From positions 9,097,392-9,161,391 of the forward strand of contig NC_080734.1 of the NCBI RefSeq assembly GCF_019097595.1: a stretch of 64,000 bases of DNA, written 5' to 3'. Shown one piece after another: positions 12,546 through 24,758 of this stretch. A program made the position numbers and the translations under genes. The notes under the pieces are model-generated. The model had not been told where the DNA came from and searched no databases. It was given only the letters and a program-made list of their open reading frames with translations. Numbering within the stretch: position 1 is the stretch's first letter; every line of letters begins with the position of its first letter. This DNA comes from Hemibagrus wyckioides. Its lineage: Eukaryota; Chordata; Actinopteri; Siluriformes; Bagridae.

Positions 12546-12699
12546 TCAAGGTTCATTATTTTTGCAGTCCTAAAGCTATTGTAGCATTTGTAATTCTACT
12601 CCATCATAGCAATACTCTTTGTAGCAATGGCATCTTCATGGTTTCTAGCCATTGCGGGTCGTAAAGGACCATAAAGGTCCTTTCATAAAGGCACTGTGG

Positions 12700-12890
12700 C
12701 AGGAGATCAAAATCCTGGACAGGGAACTGACCCAGCTACTAGGGGGTGACACTCTGAGCCTGGACAAAATGGGAGGGTTGCATCAGGAAGGGTATCCAGT
12801 GTAAAACCTGTGCCAAATGAAAATATGCGGATTGGATAATGCGCTGTAGTGACCTTGAAGAAGGAGTCGAAGAACAGCAACAAACAGACT
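12700..12890 (+). mobile_element. SINE copy, 5'-degraded, with RTE-type 3' region
   Basis: AAATGGGAGGGTTGCATCAG, GGTATCCAGTGTAAAACCTG and TGCCAAATG match the SINE core at 7.2 kb. The end, GTGACCTTGAAGAAGGAGTC, parallels the GCGACCCCT...GAAGGGAGAAGCCGAAAG tail seen in the RTE element at 52.1 kb. The tRNA-like head is reduced to a few recognisable words. Confidence 0.6.
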
Positions 12891-13069
12891 TAAAGAATAT
12901 ATTTGACAAAATAGAAATTAATTGGAATCTTTCTCTTGGCTGGATCGGGAAGTTGTTTTGAGGTTGTGATGGAGCAGGAAAGATGGCAAGCACACAATAC
13001 TTGACAAAGTTGAGAAAGACAAATCCATGTGTTTTTAGAAAGAAATGTCAGTCATGTAGATGATGTTTG

Positions 13070-14540
13070 GTAAATTTAGTTACATTTTGCTTAAAGTGTT
13101 CATTTCCCCTATGCAAGGAGACTTCTCTTTATCTTACAACCAGTTCAATATTTGATTGGGGGCCAGTGTGGATCATTGCACCGATGGGGTCATATCTTCT
13201 CCTAGTAAGGATTCTCACTGCTGCATTCTGGTGTATGTGGAGCTTATTTATGCACCTACTGGAACATCCAGACAGTAAGGCATTATGATAATCCTAAAGC
13301 TAACAAAAGCATGAACTAGTTTTCTGCATCATGTAGTGACATATTTATAATCTTAGCATTATTTCCGAGATGAAAGAAGGCTATCCTGGTAATATTATCT
13401 GCATGCGCTTCAAATGAAAGACGGGAGTCAATATTCACATCAAGGTCTTTTACTGCTGCAGAAAAAATGAAACAGAAAGGTCATCCTGGAGTTACAGGAA
13501 GCTTACTTCTTCCTGAATGTGGTCCAAGTACAAGAAATTCTGTCTTGTCAGAATTAAGTTCATATGTATTAAATGTCTAATGTCCTTTACACATTTCTCA
13601 GGTTTATTAAGCATGACAGTGGAAGCTATTACAATTATAATGGCACTCCATCTTTAAGTTTGAAAGTGTACTATCTCTTCAAAGCAACCAGTTTTACGTG
13701 ACAACTCATCCAAGTCATTATATTCCTTTTTGACTCCTGTTTATTTGGAAACAAACTTTATAACTTCATATAACAACACAATACAGAACGATGGCCAAAA
13801 ATATGTATCGTTCAAGCACTTGCTTGCTGAACAGCTAACCAGAATTTGACAAAACAATACAATAAACAATAATTTAACAACACTTCAATATCCTTTAATT
13901 TACAGAGTACGTATTATGGCTCCAACAACATTGTTGTTCTTTTGGCTGCTCCCTGTTCGCAGTCATGTAGTCCGCATGTTTCATTTTTTGGCACAGGTGT
14001 TACGCTGGATGACCTTCCTGACGCAACCCTCTCATTTTATCTGGGCTTAGGACCAGCACTAAGAGTTAATTATTCAGTGGCTGGGTTAGCTCCCTGCCCG
14101 GGAATTGAACACGGGGCGCAGCAACAAGAGCACGGGATCCTACTGCTGGACCACCAGGAGGCATGGCTCCAACAACAATGTTAACAAATAATTTTACCCA
14201 GAGGTAGCATATATAAAGTAAAAAAGAACTGGGTCTAAAAAAGGACCTTACATGTCACTAAACTTTAACTGAGTATTCGTAAAGAAGTCACCATTTACAT
14301 CTAACAACCGTTAACGATTAGTCAAGTAGGAGCTGAGCCTGGAAAGGGCCAGTCATTTACCTCCAGCAACATTTTCTATTTAAGCAGAATACTATAATCA
14401 CAATAAAATTCAAGAAGCACAAGCAAGGAGACCAAATCCAAATCAGAGGCCAGTAGAAGGTCATTTACCACTTTAACCAGCGCTTTCTCTATACTGTGAT
14501 GGGTCTTAAATCCTGACTGACACAATTCCTTTGTAGGTAT
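13070..14540 (-). pseudogene. L2-clade LINE reverse transcriptase remnant, SINE-interrupted
   Basis: The minus-strand translation shows L2-type blocks in the correct order. HHSIEKALVKVVNDLLL at about 14460-14510 is the segment before the AAFDTVDH block. VKDIRHL lies at about 13580. SRLSFEAHADNITRIAFF is at about 13365-13430. Then DAE followed, after a one-base frameshift, by LVHAFV is at about 13303-13332. Stops and frameshifts are frequent, so it is long dead. A SINE sits at 13931-14162 inside it. Intact L2 proteins combine an endonuclease and a reverse transcriptase that copy their own RNA into the genome; only reverse-transcriptase and C-terminal parts are visible here. Confidence 0.75.
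13931..14162 (-). mobile_element. Full-length tRNA-derived SINE with perfect 15-bp target duplication
   Basis: Direct repeats ATGGCTCCAACAACA at 13916-13930 and 14163-14177 bracket 232 bp. Read on the minus strand it begins CCTCCTGGTGGTCCAGCAGT, has a B-box-like GTGTTCAATTCCCGGGC, then the CAGCCACTG and AATGAGAGGGTTGCGTCAGG core. It ends AACAGGGAGCAGCCAAAAGA followed by ACAACAA. That tail closely parallels the 3' end of the RTE LINE at 52.1 kb, which is expected if the SINE used RTE machinery. Confidence 0.85.
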
Positions 14541-15294
14541 AATAAATAGATTGGATCTACAACAAGCGCTAATAGGCCCATCCCTGCCGGAAGAGGAGGA
14601 AAATGGACAGTGTTTTTAAAAAAACGCTCTGCTGCTGCATCTTGTTTTATAGCAAAGTTAGTGTATGGTGTATAGAACCATTTTTATTGTAAGATATATT
14701 GGAAAAATTGGGAGAAGAAAGGGAGATTATAAAGTGCATAATTTTATTACATCAGACTATGTGTGAGTAACACAGTGACCTTGTCTCCCACGCAAAGACT
14801 GTGGAAAAGAAGTCAAATAGGTCTCCCTTTTCTAACACAGGGCTAAATTTGGTGTGGTTTCTGAGCTGTTTTATGCTGGCAGTTTTGCTGAAAGCTAGAA
14901 ACTCTGATTAACAATGGTGGGAAACACACCTGATATATCAAACACAACTGCTGCTAGACTTTACACTGGACAATTCTATGTTGTCGACTCTCAGCTGCCT
15001 AAAAAAATCATTACACAGTAGTCTATAGATAGCCAAAGAGAAGGGACCATTCAATCGCATGTACAGTGGATCTGTTATCCATTTTTTTCAAAGGACAGAC
15101 ACAGGCAGGCTTTAATTGAATTAATTGGAAAAATGGGACGCTGTTGAATGATTTCCACCCCCCACTCTCTCAATATCACATGCTATAACACAGCCTTGTC
15201 TTTCATAACACAGTTGGACTCTCTCTGAATTCATATTCTTTAAATATAATCTATTGTTTACCATTATCTAATGTAAATATCATCAGTGTGTCTA

Positions 15295-15296
<2 letters not shown>

Positions 15297-15349
<53 letters not shown>
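15297..15349. repeat. (AAT)n microsatellite
   Basis: About 17 uninterrupted AAT units. Confidence 0.95.
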
Positions 15350-17658
15350 TAGTGCCTACCCGACAAAAATATATGTTAAGCATCCAGGCTACCCAGAAAT
15401 AGGAAAGAGGAGACGGATATCATTTTATTGCATTACAGGTTTAAATTAAAAAATATATATATTTATAGATGCTTGTTTTTTGTTTATTTTTTAACGTGAA
15501 TTTTAAAATGTGAGTCTCCATACATTGAAGTAATGGCATTGGTTTTTGAAGTAATGTATTTCAAAGCTATGAATTCAGTGATGTTTTAAAATTTAATTTT
15601 TGTCTCATATTTGCTTCTATAAAGCAAAACATCCAGAAATGTCAGTTATACCTCCTGAATCAGAATATCGTCAGGGTTTTGCCACTCACAGTCTCTATGA
15701 TGGTCAATCCCTCCAGGCAGCAGGAACACCGGGGCCAGAATAATGTTTCATACAAGCTTGGGCCTGTCAGAGCTCTGCAACCGAACAAAAAAAAAACAAA
15801 AAACACCACCACCATGGAGTAAACTATCTTCCTGCCACATTCATTTTCACTTCAAATTAAAAACTAAAGATAAAAAGGTGCACACAGCACACTCCCATTT
15901 CAGAGAAGGGTCTGTCTGCATTCCTGATTTCGGAATTTTATAACCTACTTTTTAACAGAGAAACAGTAAATTGTCAGGGGCTTAAAGAAAAGATCCTTTT
16001 GCCCATAAAAACACAAATAATAATATTTCAGTCTTGTAGGATGTTTGCAGCACAAATTGTAATATGTGGCTTCTCTGGCTCTAAAGAAACCAAAGCCCAG
16101 TGAATAAGGGGAAACTACTATTTATGGGAAAACCTTAAAAGAAAACTTTAACCACATTGTGATGATTTGTGGAAATGTGGAACAGCCAGCACCATTACAA
16201 CCCTTAATGGTTCATAATTCATAGAATAAGATTGGCTAGCCATTCAGGCATTCTGGTGTTTTACTGCAAACGGACACACAGAGTTATGCTGCCATCTACA
16301 GATAATCGTGTGCATTACAGTTTCAGGTCTTCAGCTAAATGTCAGTGCAACTAACATGAACTCATGATTACAAATTTGTAGGGATTCTCTCCAGTGAAAA
16401 AAGCTTCTATTTCAGAATGATTAAAGTGTTTTATATATCTATTTTAATAGAATTTGGTTTATAAAAATACAACTAAAGGCAATATGTGGTTTTTTTCATT
16501 GACCGAACAGAAGAGAGGAACAAAGAACGAAGGCAATTAGGATGAAAAATCATTTTTGCATAGATTTTCTCAAAAGGGTTTTTTTGTGTAAAGTGGTAAT
16601 TAAATGATAATCTTACATGTTTGCAGATGGGCTACAAGAAGACTGTAGAAGGTCATCTGTCGGGTCATCTGAAACGTAAGATGTTTTCTTGTCTCTGTTT
16701 TCGATGAAGTGAAACTAGAGGTTTGACTGATGAGAGTAACCTGAGTGTAAAGTCATGTTATAGCTAGGTGCAACATCATTTTTTTTGAAAAGTGTACTTA
16801 ACTGAAATGTTATTTAATTAACGGTGCCATCAAATCTATTGCTCTTAGGGTGCCAGTAGCATTTTGCATTTCATGTAAATTTTCTCTCACTTTCTCTCTC
16901 CCTCATGGTCTCTCTTTGATGCTTTATTTAGGCCTGCTCTCAAAATATCATCACAAAATCACTGCAAAAATGCATCAACTCTACATACACCCAACATATG
17001 AAAATTTAATTTAAGGGTAAATCACATTGGTACACGAGCAGTTGAGAACCGTGACCTCCTGTGGTCAGGAAGAGAACCTGCCCCTGTTTCAGAATAAATT
17101 TACTTCAGTTAGAAGTTAGATTTCTTGTATATTTTCAGTGAGAGGTTAAATAAATTCATTTTTAATCATCATTTTAGGTGGGTACAATCATTCTGGACAA
17201 GATTGTGATCATGCACTGCATTCAAAAGCTATATTATTTCATTCTTGAAAGAATAGCTGAAACTTTTTCTTGTGACCAACTGCAGAAATTAAGCATGCTA
17301 AGAGTAGTGTTTTATGTGTTCTGCATTTCTAGTCATACAATGGACTGTCGTCTTGTGCGGGATATATTCCCACATTACACCGACTGTTCCTGGAACAGAC
17401 TCCATATCCACCAGGACCCTAAGGATAAAGTGATTACCAATGCTAATACGAACAAATATTGTAGCCTAATTTAGATTTGGTTTTTTAATCCCTACTTTGC
17501 ATGTGATGTAATTCTTACAAGTGTTCTTTGTCAGTCAACTGAGACATACCCCTTGCACATGCAAATTAATGCAAGTCATTTGGGATTTTAGTCAGTCAGG
17601 GCCCTATCATGATTTTTAATACTTCTAATTGGTCATGAGTCAAATCTGTATATGGTGT

Positions 17659-17836
17659 TGTCAATCTTACCTGGAAAGCGCTGGTGTGGGTACAGGCTTT
17701 CATTCCAACCAAACAGAAGCCAAACTTGAGTTTATAGAAAGCCTAGATTAACTGATTTAACAGGTGAAATCAGGTGCTTTTATTGCCTGATTAGAATGAA
17801 AGCCTGCACCCACACCGGCTCTTGGCGTATAAGATC
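17659..17836. mobile_element. Fold-back hAT-like MITE
   Basis: The left arm GCTGGTGTGGGTACAGGCTT plus TCATTCCAACC (17680-17710) is inverted as AATGAAAGCCTGCACCCACA plus CCGGCT (17796-17820). The outer ends are GTCAATCTTACC and the complement GTCCGATCTTATAC. The arms share the GTGTGGGTGCAGGTTTTCAT-type core with the MITE at 24.2 kb, so the two are related. No coding capacity. Confidence 0.65.
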
Positions 17837-18081
17837 GGACTGTACACTGTAATGCTGTATTGATCTTCTGTTATCCCTCAATTAATATGAAGAATCAATT
17901 ATCTGTGAATCCAAACGCATCTTATCCCAAAATGTTTCATAATACGCCTCTCAGAAGAGTTCATTTGGAGGTAGATTGAAGATTATCTCAACACATCAAT
18001 AAACTGCATCTGTTTTAATGGTAATCAGAAAGAGCTTTCAGTAAGCTGCATGGACATTCTGGCTGACTGTCAAAGTGACAC

Positions 18082-18084
<3 letters not shown>

Positions 18085-18123
<39 letters not shown>
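18085..18123. repeat. (CT)n microsatellite
   Basis: About 19 CT units. Confidence 0.95.
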
Positions 18124-18127
<4 letters not shown>

Positions 18128-19289
18128 CTTCTTGTTGCCTCTCTTGTTCACCTTTCATCTTTCTTCTTTTTCCTTTCTCTCTCTGGTCCATTATCATGAA
18201 CACTACCATTCATTAACTATTGATCTGCTGTAGTTACTTTAGTGAGCTACATTTTTAGTTTGTTTCAAAGCACACGAATGGACTCAGGCATCTCCTTGAC
18301 AGTGAGAGAGAACCGAATGAAGGGATGAAAACTGGGTCAGGGAATGTTTTTAGAACTGGTCAATCATTCTTCAGACTCATTTTTTGGACAGTAATTACAT
18401 ACCTGTGTTAAATAAATCCATGCAGTGTATACTGACACGTGGTGTTTAAAGGGTTCCTATATGGAAATGCGAGCATGTTAATGAGTCCAAAGATGTGAGA
18501 GAAGCTCTGAGTTGGCATGGCTTGAAGTTTCTACAAGGGAATGTTGCCATTTTTTTTTTTTTGACAACATATATGGAAATCACTGCATTGATATATGCAC
18601 ATGCACATGCTTTTGAAAAAATATTCTTAGTGAAATAACTCAAAGGAGTCATGTTCACAAGAAATAATCCTGTTTGCTCAGGGTAGCTAGTTCGCTTGCC
18701 AGCATATTAAAAGATTTCTAATATTTTTAGGCACAAATATACAAATGATTCTCAGAGTTGGGCACAAAGATGCATCCATTTTTATTGCAAGGCACTCACA
18801 CTGTGTAACAGGAGTGCAATAATTCCTTCTGTTTGTAATTTAGACACTTTGCATAGACACTGCAGAAGTGGCTGCCTTTTTTTTAATCTGTTTTGTAGGT
18901 GTTCATGCACCTCACCAAGAGAATTTTCAGTTATATATGTCCATTTAAAGAGCATTATACCAGTAATGAGTTGCCTGTAATCTGTTCCTGGAGAGTAAGA
19001 AATGATCATTGTGATAATCGATACTGAAACCCAAATCTGAACCAATTATGGGTTAGAACTGAACATTCTACAAACCAGAAGTTTAGCTGGGTTTCAGCCA
19101 TAAATGTCTTTATCCTAGAATCAACCACAATCAACATTTGGGTCATAAGGTCAGTGTTATTTCAATTTCATTACATAATCACAAACCTAAAATTGTCATT
19201 AGTACAACATTTCAGACCTTTTGCTATGTTCATATGGATGTAGTCTTATTAATAGCTGTCATATGTGCCATGCTTTACCCAAATTGTAC

Positions 19290-19844
19290 TATACACCGAC
19301 CAGACATAACATTATGACCACCTGCCTAATATTGTGTTGGTCCCCGTTTTGCTGGCAAAACAGCCCTGACCTGTCATGCACTGTATATTATGACACCTTT
19401 CTATCAGAACCAGCATTAACTTCTTCAGCAATTTGAGCATCAGTAGCTCATCTTTTGGATCAGATCACACGGGCCAGCCTTCACTCCCCATGTGCATCAG
19501 TAAGCCTTGACCGCCCATGACCCTATCACTGGTTCACCACTGTTCCTTCCTTGGACCACTTTTGATAAAAACTGACCACTGCAGACCGGGAACACCCCAC
19601 AAGAGCTGCAGTTTTGGAGATGGTCTGATCCAGTGGTCTAGCCATCACAATCTGGCCCTTGTCAAACTCGCTCAAATCCTTATGCTTGTCCATTTTTCCT
19701 GCTTCTAACACATCAACTTTGAGGACAAAGTGTTCACTTGCTGCCTAATATATCCCACCCACTAACAGGTGCCATGATGAGGAGATAATCAGTGTTATTT
19801 ACGTCACCTGTCAATGCTCAGAATGTTAAGGCTGATCAGTGTAT
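19290..19844 (-). mobile_element. Deletion derivative of a Tc1 family, copy 1
   Basis: The ends TATACACCGACCAGACATAA and, complemented from the right, ATACACTGATCAGCCTTAAC are imperfect terminal inverted repeats at TA sites. The element keeps the N-terminal transposase region but lacks the entire DDE catalytic domain. Text corresponding to CAGTGCAT in the long copy at 23.66 kb is joined almost directly to GGTCAGGGCTGTTTTG. It must have been mobilised by an enzyme made elsewhere. Confidence 0.85.
19526..19711 (-). pseudogene. Tc1 transposase N-terminal DNA-binding fragment
   Basis: The 61-codon frame contains [20 protein letters not shown] and [20 protein letters not shown]. This is the paired-type helix-turn-helix pattern of Tc1 transposases that binds the terminal repeats. 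It stops after VVNQ; the second helix-turn-helix and the catalytic core are missing. Confidence 0.8.
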
Positions 19845-20124
19845 GTTATACATCAAACACATTTGTTTATTTTACAAGGTACTAGTGTCTTGCAATGCAT
19901 GAGGGATTAGAGAAGAGAATTAAGCACAGGAAGAGGAACAAACAGAAAATGAATGGACGAATGGATGGACAGGTCAGATGAGTAAGAGATGGCTTATAGA
20001 GTGAGAGGTATGCAGCAGGAAATCTAAGCTCAAGGAGCTTTTAACATGCACCATGCATAGTTCAGAACTGCAGAACAGCTTAGCATACTGTGCTAGGTCA
20101 ACTGTGTGCGTGTATGTGAATGAT

Positions 20125-20189
<65 letters not shown>

Positions 20190-20330
20190 TAGTAGTCCAG
20201 TACCGGTTTATTTCTTTCTCTTTTACTCCCTACTATTAATTCCCTTGTTCCTCCCCTTGTCCCCTTTCTCTCTCTCCCTCTCTCTCTCTCTTTCTCTCTC
20301 TCTAACTCTCTCCCTCTCTCCTCTTTTACA
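20125..20330. repeat. Compound (TG)n-(AG)n followed by interrupted CT-rich tract
   Basis: About 12 TG units run into about 19 AG units (to 20186), then 70 bp of ordinary sequence, then a CT-rich pyrimidine tract from about 20265. The strand switch from purine to pyrimidine could allow intrastrand pairing between the AG and CT runs. Confidence 0.85.
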
Positions 20331-23300
20331 GCAGTACACTCATCACACTGCAGCACACATAACACTCAGCTCTTCACTCATCCTTGCTTTCCTCCCTCTG
20401 CTTCTCTCACTCCATCACTCTCAATTTCAGTTCAACACTGCTTTATTGGCAAGCATGTTACAAATCACATTATTGCCAAAGTAAATACATTAGAGCAGAT
20501 TCTCAACATCGAATGTGTGTGTAAACAGCAAAGAGAACATATCCATGAAGTCATACACTTATATAAACAGACAGACAAATGAGTAAATACAGCTAACACT
20601 TAAGGTTCCTCAGATAGTAGCATGTGTTTATTTTTATTATCTGAATACACTTAATTGATTGCTGCTATAGTCTGTGAATTTCCTTTTGGTTACCATATAA
20701 AGTATATCTAGTTACCTAGCTAATATGTAAAGGTATTCAACTGCTAAAATTAAGTTACTGTCATGTTTTCAGTTGAAAAGTAACTTTTTTTTTTTTTATC
20801 TAAATCTGAATATTATTTTTGTTATAAGGCCTGAAAACATCATTCAATGTCTTTATCTGTGCAATATTTACCATTTATTGACTTGCTGCCTAGCTGATTG
20901 TATTTGTTACTGGAATTGATGCTAGTCAAACCTGGTATTAGCAAAGATAATATAGCCACTGCTCTTTAGTGAAATGTACTTCAACATGCTTTTCACATTT
21001 AGATAGCCTTCATGGCTTTTAGCAAGGCAAAGAAAATGGCTTGATTGGATGTTAAACATGTCTGTAAATCTGAGCTCATGTGTTTGATATATAACATACA
21101 GTCATTGGCTAGATGAGATAAGAAATGGCCAAAATAAAAAGTATGGTTTTAATATTGTTAAGAAAGAGTCATTTTAATTGCAATAATACTCAATTAAAGT
21201 ATGAACTGTACTACGTATACATTACACTATAATACCAAAATATGTATATTCCACCATTGATGAGGCCTCATGGATTGATCAACTTTGATAGTTTCATTGT
21301 CAAGTTACTGGTAGCTATTTGGATTTCTAGCATAATGAGGTTTTATGGTATTTTGGTTTTGACTAGATGTAATGTTATTTCTGACAGTATTACTCCAGCA
21401 GGTTTGGATGCTGCTGTAACTCCTACTTGGTGACATACAGCGGTACTAGGTCATCTGCATATAGCAAAACACTTCCATATTGTTTAGAGCAGCAGTTCTC
21501 AACATTTTTGCAGCCAGGGATGCCTTTAGCTGAAAAATACATTTTACAGGAATCTAATTTATCTCCGCTGTAATTGATTTCACTCAAATTGTTACTAGAA
21601 GTCTCCTGTTTGAGATATTAGGAAATCTGCCAGCTTGGAAAGCCAGGTTGAACAATTTTAATAAGGCACTCTGCCTTTAGGACTGCTGTGTTTTAACATT
21701 TCTGTCCTGTTGCTGTCAGGTTCTGCCTTTGAGGCTTTTGAGTGCATCAACAATTCATCCTAATGAAGTGGAATTAGATTTTTGCTTACTTTCTGAGAGA
21801 TTCAAATAATTCCTTCTACATTTCTGGATCTTTTGTGAATGTAGACTGTTTTTTTTTGTGTGTGTGTGTGTGTGTTTAGATTGTTCCACTAATGGAATCT
21901 TTTGTTGCTCTTCTGACTGTAATATCTTTAGTACATTTCCATGTTTTGGGTGCTTGTGTTTTTGGTTAGATTGTGATTTGTTTTTTGTCACTTTTTTAAT
22001 TACAGGTTTGCTTCAGTAAAGTACAATTGGATCTGGGTTGTTGTGGCCAAGTACATGGAGGAAGCCGTGATGAATTCAGTATGTGTTTATCTTCTTGGAC
22101 ATCGCATTCCTAGTGTGGCTTAGCAAAGTAGTCCTCACACAGCACCATGTTTCCTTAGTCTGTAGATAAGAATTGTATAAAAAGTTATTATGAATATACA
22201 TCTATATTATTATATGGGTTTTCCAAGTAGTTATTCCAATTTCTTTTAAGAGTTTTTGGACTCATTTGTTGTGTTTTGCTTGGCTGGGATTTCACAAGGT
22301 GTGTTACATTTGGCTTGTACCCCTTTGGTTTAGGTGGCTGATAAGACATGTGGTAGCTGGTTGGTTGTCTTTGGTCTTGAGGTCCATCTGTGGTCCATTT
22401 GGTGCATGACATTTGCTGAAGGGGTTTATGAGGCCAGTTGGCTGTTACACTGATCAGTAGGTGGACTAGCTGGCTGATTGTTGGTTGGCTTGATGAATAG
22501 CAGGCTGGTGGGATGTATGAAGGTCTAGGTAGTGGGCTGAATGGATAGCTGGTTGGTGGGCCAAATAGACGGCGGCTGGTGGGTTGAATGGCTGGCTGGT
22601 TGGTGGGCTGGATGGTTGGATCGTTTATGTGCTGTATTTTTGTATAGAAGGGTGGGCTGAATGTATGGCTGGTTGGTGGACTGGATTGTTGCCTGGTGGG
22701 CTGAATACATGGCTACTATATTATTGGCTAGATGAAAAGCTGTTTAATGGGCTAAACGATTGACTGGGTGGTGATCCGGATGGAAGGATATTTGGTGGGC
22801 TGCATGGCTGACTGGTCGGTGGACTGAATGGATGACAGATTGGAGGGCTGGATAGATGACTAGTTGGTGGGCTGGCTGGCCAGCTAGCATTTTGTTCGAC
22901 AGTGGTGTTATTGGTTCACATTCTAACGCCACACACCTAAGTTGATTGAAACTCTATAAGAGATTCTTTCTGATCCAGATTGTTCTTGGGTTTCCACAGA
23001 TTCCTTTATGGATTGGTGATTCTCTGGTTCTTCATGTTCTTTTCCAGTTGTCCCAATTTAGTCTGTTTTAACAGCTGTTGCAGCTCCTCTCATAACTGCA
23101 GGATTGTGCTACTTTCTTGGAGTATACTCTCCTTGAACTCCATGATCTCTTTCTCCAGCAGGGGCAGACACTTCTGCATGTGGGACACAGATACAGCACC
23201 GGGGGTGTGAGCAGTGTAACGAGTGGACTGCATGTGAGAACAAGGAGTGGCCTCAGAGTTGAGTCATGCTGACCGGTCTTCCTACTCTTTTGCTATCAGA

Positions 23301-23661
23301 TCATCAGAATTATTCCCAAATTTACCAAGACTAACTTCTGGTCACTGAAATTTCTGTGAGAGGTTCTTGTAGCATTATTACCAGCCATTCCAAGTCCCAG
23401 CTTTTTTCCACATCATTGTCAGTTAATTAGTTAAGAGGAGGGCTGTGTACTGGTTGTACTGTGTACTGTACTGTGTACAGCTTGTGTACACTGTGTAGAA
23501 GATCAAGTCTATTTTGTTCATATTATCATTTAAATTAAAAAAGAACCTGCATTTAGATTCTCAGGCACATTTCTTTACCTTGATTATATTCTGAAACATT
23601 TACTAGTTATTTCATCCAAGCAGCTGAAGTCAAGGGTGCAAACTATTCAAATATACACACA
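20331..23661. other. Gene-poor stretch with a decayed minisatellite
   Basis: No gene is supported. It includes a (TG)n run at 21849-21876 behind a T run, and the degenerate array listed at 22430-22900. AT-rich unique sequence fills the rest. Confidence 0.55.
22430..22900. repeat. Degenerate GGCTGGTTGGTGGGCTGAAT-type minisatellite
   Basis: Variants of GGCTGGTTGGTGGGCTGAAT recur about a dozen times (for example near 22550, 22600, 22670 and 22860), with irregular spacing and many substitutions. It is strongly G/T-rich on the + strand, like the large arrays further right. Minus-strand frames over it are shadows of the repeat. Confidence 0.6.
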
Positions 23662-24225
23662 TACAGCGTTCAGGCATAACATTATGATCACTGAGAGGTG
23701 AAATGTATAACACCTATATCTCTGATTATCTCCTTATCATGGCACCTGTTAGTGGGTGGGATATATTAGGCAGCAAGTTGATGTGTTAGAAGCAGGAAGA
23801 ATGGGCAAGCGTTGGATTTGAGCGAGTATGACAAGTGCCAAATTGTGATGGCTGACAGGTTCATGGACAGCCAAGGATCACTGATGCATGAGTGAAGGCT
23901 GGCCCGTGTGATCCAATCCAACAGACGAGCTACTGTTGCTCAAATTGCTGAAGAAGTTAATGTTGGTTCTGATAGAAAGGTGTCAGAATACACAGTGCAT
24001 CGCAGTTTGTTGCATATAGCTGGAAACCAGTCAGGGTGCCCATGCTGACCCCTGTGCACTGCCGAAAGCGCCAACAATGGGCATGTGAGAATCAGAACTG
24101 GACCACTGTGCAATGGAAGAAGGTGACCTGGTCTGATTAATCACATTTTCTTTTACATCATGTGGATGGCTCGGTACATGTGCGGCGCTTACCAGGGGAA
24201 CACATGGCACCAGGATGCACTATGG

Positions 24226-24421
24226 CAGGGGTGTCAAACCGGATCCACAAAGGGCCGTTGTGGGTGCAGGTTTTCATTCCAACCGAGCAGAAGCCACAAC
24301 TGATTCCACCTGTTTAATCAACTGATCTTGGCTTTCAGTAGACTCAGGTGTGGCTTCTGCTCGGTTAGAATAAAAACCTGCACCCGCACCGGCCCCTTGT
24401 GGATCCAGTTTGACACCTATG
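24226..24421. mobile_element. hAT-like MITE with perfect 8-bp target duplication
   Basis: CACTATGG occurs immediately on both sides (24218-24225 and 24422-24429). The ends CAGGGGTGTCAAACCGGATC and, complemented, CATAGGTGTCAAACTGGATC are terminal inverted repeats. The arms carry GGTGCAGGTTTTCATTCCAA and its inverse. An 8-bp duplication and CA-type ends fit the hAT superfamily. It is inserted within the Tc1 transposase frame. Confidence 0.88.
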
Positions 24422-24425
24422 CACT

Positions 24426-24758
24426 ATGGGAAGAAGGCAAGCCGGCAGAGGCAGTGTCATGCTTTCGGCAATGTTTTGCTGGGAATCCTTGGGTTCTGCC
24501 ATCCATGTGGATATTACATCAAGACGTACCACATACCTAAGCATTATTGCAGACCATGTACACCCTTTCATGGAAACAGTATTTCCTGATGGCTGTGGTC
24601 TCTTTCAGCAGGATAATGCACCGTGCCACAAAGCAAAAATGGTAGGGGGATGGTTTGATGAGCCCAAGTTTGAGGTGTTGACTCCAGACCTCAATCCAAT
24701 TGAGCATCTTTGGGATGTGCTGGACAAACATGTCCGATCCATGGAGGCCCCACCTTAA
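24426..24758 (+). pseudogene. Tc1 transposase C-terminal catalytic fragment
   Basis: The 110-codon frame begins just after the MITE insertion. It shows GRGSVMLSAMFCW, FQQDNAPCHKAKM with the second catalytic Asp, and DLNPIEHLWDVLDKHVRSM with the third acidic residue. Asp to Glu spacing is 30 positions, shorter than the roughly 35 expected for DD34E, so residues between them have been lost. The first catalytic Asp block lies left of the MITE (TGGTCTGATTAATCA, with a stop). Not functional. Confidence 0.85.

Larger units (their letters stand above)
14541..19289. other. Gene-poor stretch, mostly unique DNA
   Basis: No gene is supported. It contains one fold-back MITE and two microsatellites listed separately. 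A 98-codon frame at 17178-17474 has no recognisable domain or splice context. The segment 16627-16675 is bounded by TTTGCAG and GTAAG and is discussed as a speculative exon-like piece. Confidence 0.55.

Noticed and set aside
17178..17474. 98-codon frame as a small gene
   Set aside because: It has no known motif or conserved neighbours, and such a length is unremarkable in this much sequence.
21488..21560. hAT-like terminus (CAGCAGTTCTCAACATTTTT)
   Set aside because: Only one end-like word; no matching inverted end or 8-bp duplication was found nearby.
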